The position numbers and the translations under genes were made by a program. Shown here piece by piece: positions 31,243 through 33,369 of a stretch of 33,369 bases of DNA; within the stretch, counting starts at the first letter, position 1, and every line of letters starts with the position of its first letter. The stretch covers positions 1 through 33,369 of the IMG/VR virus record IMGVR_UViG_3300030382_003405. One strand, written 5' to 3'. Origin of the DNA: a virus. The notes under the pieces were generated by a model. That model did not search any database, was not told the DNA's origin, and saw only the letters and a program-made list of their open reading frames with translations.

Positions 31243-32125
31243 CGGGTCCTCCTGTCAATTTTGCGAGGAGTCCACGGATCTCCGGATCGGCGACCGTGGA
31301 TTCTTCGCGGCGGTCGTATCGTGTCTCCGTCAATCGACGCTCCGGCGGCCGGTAGCCTTGCGCCGCCTTGAAGACGTAATTCGGATTTGGCGCCCCAGCA
31401 CGGACCGCGACCTCGAACCCGTGGACCCATGCCGCCGCCGCGATCTGCGGGTGCGTCTCCATCTTCGACACCAACGGGTCGAGAAGGTCGCGCACGATCC
31501 GCGAGTCGGCCATCGTGCCGGACTTGTTCTCCTCGCATTTAATCCGGACGAGTTCGCGGGCGAAGTAGTCGAGACCCTGGTCGCGGTTCGCGATCTTCGC
31601 GAGGGCGGCATTCTTTCGCGCCTTCCAATCGACATCTCCCGACGACGTCTTCGTCGGCGAAGAACGCGGCTTGTCGCGTTTTCTCCCTGTCTTATTGTCT
31701 TGTATCGTTAAGTCCTGTCCTGTCCCGTCGTCGTCTCCGGCGTCTCGTAACGCGTGTAGACGTCTACTTCCGTCTACTTCCGTCTCGTTCGTCTTCTCAC
31801 GCCACCTCTTCTGCCGGTCGGCCTTGTTCGGGTCCGGCTGGAATCGACGCCAACCGGGGATCTCGATCCCGTGGTCCGTCTCGACCACGAGCCCGGCCTC
31901 GACGATCGCCGCCATTCCGGTCTCGACGACTTCCTCGGGGACGCCGGTGATCCGCGAGATCCACGCGGCCCGCCAGAACTTCGCCGCGAGCGTGTCCCGG
32001 TCGCCGTGCAGCTTCGTCAGCCGACAAACGCGCTCGAAGACGACGGCGCCTTCCCATCCGGCCGCGACGACGTCGGGGTGCTGATCGTAGGTGGATTGCC
32101 AGCGAATCCAGCCCGCGCTACTCAC
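31229..32125 (-). CDS. Replication initiator / replisome organiser-like protein (298 aa)
   Basis: Residues 1-110 look like the winged-helix N-terminal domain of phage replisome organisers: MSSAGWIRWQSTYDQHPDVV, then a helix-rich region (WISRITGVPEEVVETGMAAI) and EIPGWRRFQPDPNKADRQKR. A polar linker (about 115-165) leads to a helical C-terminal domain (YFARELVRIKCEEN, AAAWVHGFEVAVRAG). It overlaps the regulator gene by 8 nt and would be the first replication gene expressed. DNA encoding the linker has origin-like repeats. A DnaD- or O-like role is inference. Confidence 0.65.
   Translation of the reverse strand: MSSAGWIRWQSTYDQHPDVVAAGWEGAVVFERVCRLTKLHGDRDTLAAKFWRAAWISRITGVPEEVVETGMAAIVEAGLVVETDHGIEIPGWRRFQPDPNKADRQKRWREKTNETEVDGSRRLHALRDAGDDDGTGQDLTIQDNKTGRKRDKPRSSPTKTSSGDVDWKARKNAALAKIANRDQGLDYFARELVRIKCEENKSGTMADSRIVRDLLDPLVSKMETHPQIAAAAWVHGFEVAVRAGAPNPNYVFKAAQGYRPPERRLTETRYDRREESTVADPEIRGLLAKLTGGPDDDS
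31681..31790. other. Candidate replication origin inside the initiator-like gene
   Basis: Tandem 10-bp units CGTCTACTTC, CGTCTACTTC and CGTCTCGTTC occupy 31761-31790. They are preceded by a perfect 12-bp palindrome, GTAGACGTCTAC (31756-31767), and by an AT-richer stretch with TTATTGTCTTG and TATCGTTAAG (about 31690-31712). Iterons next to an AT-rich segment within the initiator gene are the lambda O arrangement. The evidence is structural only. Confidence 0.4.
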
Positions 32126-32357
32126 CGACCCGATTGCCCGTTTCTGCGAATTGTTCGATCAGGTCCGTCAGCGTGATCCCGCCGCCCTCGCGGTTGATCA
32201 CATCGACGACGCGAAGGAGCGGACCGGCCTGGACGCCGACATCTGGTCGGAACATTCGCGAGACGGTCGGCTGAGTGACCTGGGCCTCGCGGGCTATGTC
32301 GTCTTGGCGGAGTCCGAGTTCGAGGGCTCGGGTTCGGAGGACGTTGTGCTGGAACAT
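32118..32357 (-). CDS. Cro/CI-type helix-turn-helix regulator (79 aa)
   Basis: Residues 17-36 (LRQDDIAREAQVTQPTVSRM spans the motif) form a helix-turn-helix of the Cro/CI family. The small size fits Cro-like repressors. The start at 32357 has GAAAGG 5 nt upstream. It is the first gene of the leftward block and lies beside the control region, so it likely represses one or both divergent promoters. No lysogeny genes are seen, so a Cro-like timing role is more likely than a prophage repressor. Confidence 0.8.
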   Translation of the reverse strand: MFQHNVLRTRALELGLRQDDIAREAQVTQPTVSRMFRPDVGVQAGPLLRVVDVINREGGGITLTDLIEQFAETGNRVGE

Positions 32358-32387
32358 GGGGGCCTTTCGGGTGGGTGGATGTCTCGG

Positions 32388-32417
32388 ATCATACGCCTCC
32401 GAATCTATATAGATCAA
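32388..32417 (-). promoter_or_regulatory. Leftward promoter candidate
   Basis: On the minus strand TTGATC (32412-32417) and TATGAT (32388-32393) are separated by 18 bp, about 30 nt upstream of the regulator start. The -35 box partly overlaps a 12-bp palindrome, suggesting repressor control. Confidence 0.5.
32403..32414. promoter_or_regulatory. Palindromic operator candidate
   Basis: ATCTATATAGAT is a perfect 12-bp palindrome overlapping the leftward -35 box. Nine bases of it (TATATAGAT) recur at 32484-32492, close to the rightward TATAAT. In a GC-rich genome these AT sites between divergent genes are good operator candidates for the neighbouring helix-turn-helix protein. Confidence 0.5.
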
Positions 32418-32497
32418 CCACGAAGATCCTCCACGGGTCATCGAAAAGTTTTTCCCTGTTTCGTGTCGATTGTTTCCCCTTTGTATATAGATGTGTG

Positions 32498-32503
32498 TAT
32501 AAT
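32498..32503 (+). promoter_or_regulatory. Rightward promoter -10 candidate
   Basis: A perfect TATAAT in the divergent gap, 50 nt before the gene start at 32553. No good -35 box lies at 16-18 bp (TTGTTT at 32470-32475 is 22 bp away). The repeated TATATAGAT half-site (32484-32492) lies in the would-be spacer. The transcript would start near 32510. Confidence 0.5.
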
Positions 32504-32508
32504 TCTGG

Positions 32509-32555
32509 GTATGGAGAAGCACGGCGAAAGCCAAAACCCGAAGGAGAAGATGATG
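32509..32555 (+). promoter_or_regulatory. Repeated translation-leader module, copy 1
   Basis: TGGAGAAGC is followed by a CGAA..AGCC segment and then CGAAGGAGAAGATGATG (32539-32555). The same order recurs at 33063-33113 before the next rightward gene, with the last 17 bases identical. The AAGGAG is the ribosome-binding site and the tandem ATGs are the start. Confidence 0.6.
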
Positions 32556-32996
32556 AAGAACAAGCTGATGAAGATGACGAAGGCCGAACTGGTCGCGAAG
32601 ATCCACGAGTTGACCAGGCAGCATGTCGAGGATCTCGATCTGTTTGATCAACGCTACAAGGCTGCGGCCAAGTTGAATATTCAGGTTGCCGAGAAGGACG
32701 ACCGGATCGAGGCGCTGACGATGGGCCGCGAGGCGTATCGGGTGAAGTTCCTCGATGCCCGCGATGCGGCGAAGAAGAAGAACGCCAGCGTGAATACCGA
32801 CCTCGCGACCCTATGCGACCGCGTCACGACGCTCGTCTCGGAGATCCGGTCCACCGAGGTCATCGCGGCGCACTCGTCCTTCGAGGACATGGACGAAGAC
32901 GGACCCGGTGATCTCCCGGCCATCATGGCGCTCGTCGTCGAGATCGCTAAACGGCACAACATCTGGCTTTGCTACCACACCATCGATCGGTCCTAA
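32553..32996 (+). CDS. Coiled-coil early protein (147-148 aa)
   Basis: Starts MKNKLMKMTKAELVAKIHEL. It is almost all helical with heptad spacing through about residue 80 (DLDLFDQRYKAAAKLNIQVA, KDDRIEALTMGREAY) and ends ...AKRHNIWLCYHTIDRS. AAGGAG (32541-32546) supports the start at 32550 or 32553; an ATG at 32511 would lie almost at the predicted transcript start. First gene of the rightward block, facing the regulator gene. No family recognised. Confidence 0.65.
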   Translation: MKNKLMKMTKAELVAKIHELTRQHVEDLDLFDQRYKAAAKLNIQVAEKDDRIEALTMGREAYRVKFLDARDAAKKKNASVNTDLATLCDRVTTLVSEIRSTEVIAAHSSFEDMDEDGPGDLPAIMALVVEIAKRHNIWLCYHTIDRS

Positions 32997-33062
32997 CCGG
33001 GGCGGCGTGGGGATCGCCGCAAAACTCCCCAAGTCCGAACGTCGGGCCGGTCCACTGCGAGG

Positions 33063-33113
33063 ATGTGGAGAAGCGGAGCCGAAGAGCCGCCACGAACGAA
33101 GGAGAAGATGATG
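33063..33113 (+). promoter_or_regulatory. Repeated translation-leader module, copy 2
   Basis: TGTGGAGAAGC, CGAAGAGCC and CGAAGGAGAAGATGATG (33097-33113) repeat the leader at 32509-32555. A looser version, GGAAGGAGAGAAGATGATG, precedes the gene at 475. The conserved distance from ribosome-binding site to tandem ATG suggests shared control. Confidence 0.6.
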
Positions 33114-33369
33114 CAGACCCTCACCCGATGGATCGCCCTCCGCCGCATCGCTCGCATCGGCCAGTTCCACGCGATGGAGTATCCCGGCCTTTGTCCCGAC
33201 CTGGACGTCGCCGAGCCTCGCGACCGCGAGATCGGTATCGACCTGGGCGTGGACCCGTATCTCGCTCGCGACGAGTGGCGCCGCTTCGTCGCCGCCGTCA
33301 GCAATGACGACCTCGCCCGCCGCGCCTTTGAGGCTGGGTTCGATCGCGGGATCCCGGACCCGCCGCCGT
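33108..33369 (+). CDS. Early protein, 3'-truncated by window edge
   Basis: Starts MMQTLTRWIALRRIARIGQF after AAGGAG (33099-33104) and stays open to the window end (...FDRGIPDPPP). The visible 87 residues are helical and charged, without a known motif. When the last 15 bases are laid over 27-41 the frame continues into the cysteine-containing protein ending at 388, giving one protein of about 202 residues. Simply abutting the two ends instead leads to a stop. Confidence 0.65.
   Translation, partial: MMQTLTRWIALRRIARIGQFHAMEYPGLCPDLDVAEPRDREIGIDLGVDPYLARDEWRRFVAAVSNDDLARRAFEAGFDRGIPDPPP
33355..33369. repeat. 15-bp repeat shared with the left window end (right copy)
   Basis: CGGACCCGCCGCCGT, identical to 27-41 and in the same coding frame (DPPP). 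It reaches exactly the last base, as expected if the sequence closes on itself. Confidence 0.6.

Noticed and set aside
33002-33020. GCGGCG...CGCCGC hairpin after the coiled-coil gene as terminator
   Set aside because: It is followed by AAAA, not a T-run; at most a leader structure.
1-33369. tRNA genes, CRISPR arrays, insertion sequences, integrase
   Set aside because: None seen on either strand by reading; no cloverleaf, no spaced repeat array, no transposase or recombinase catalytic motif.

Overview
The window looks like a nearly complete genome of a small tailed phage (long non-contractile tail, siphovirus-like) infecting a GC-rich bacterium. It shows packed genes with 1-20 nt overlaps, a full terminase-to-tail gene order, a lysis cassette, and no ribosomal, tRNA, integrase or cell-housekeeping genes. 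The host cannot be named. Mu-like head genes (portal fused to a Mu F domain, Mu I-like protease, Mu G-like protein) and a lipoprotein-type signal hint at a Gram-negative host. The two window ends share a 15-bp repeat that joins the end genes in frame, so the molecule is probably circular or circularly permuted.

Layout. A short rightward arm starts near 32,510, runs off the right end and, if the ends join, continues at the left end to 3802. It encodes small zinc-ribbon and unknown proteins, a RecT-like protein, a RecB/Cas4-like exonuclease and a protein made of two recombinase-type helix-turn-helix segments. It ends at a strong hairpin terminator (3887-3919). Everything from 32,357 down to 3918 is one leftward block. 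It begins with a Cro/CI-like regulator and continues with a replication initiator-like protein, a zinc-ribbon protein, an SNF2-like helicase, an N4/N6 DNA methylase, a C5-cytosine methylase, three tiny or membrane genes and a Holliday-junction-type nuclease. Then come terminase, portal-Mu F, ChaB-protease, decoration and major capsid proteins, connectors, tail tube, tail chaperones, tape measure and tail tip/hub. It ends with an alpha/beta hydrolase, coiled-coil membrane protein, holin-like protein, M15 peptidase, fibre-like proteins and a lipoprotein.

How it works together. The 195-bp gap at 32,358-32,552 is the apparent control switch: divergent promoter-like sites sit next to a 12-bp palindrome and a repeated half of it. 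The initiator gene contains tandem 10-bp repeats, a palindrome and an AT-richer stretch that could be the replication origin. There is no DNA polymerase, so host replication is presumably used. The two methylases have no visible restriction partner and may protect phage DNA.

Most notable observations: a long second reading frame inside the cytosine methylase gene carrying repeated MWPTP motifs; a candidate +1 frameshift in the tail chaperone pair; a duplicated leader module before early rightward genes; an alpha/beta hydrolase between tail hub and lysis genes; and a ChaB domain fused to the head protease.
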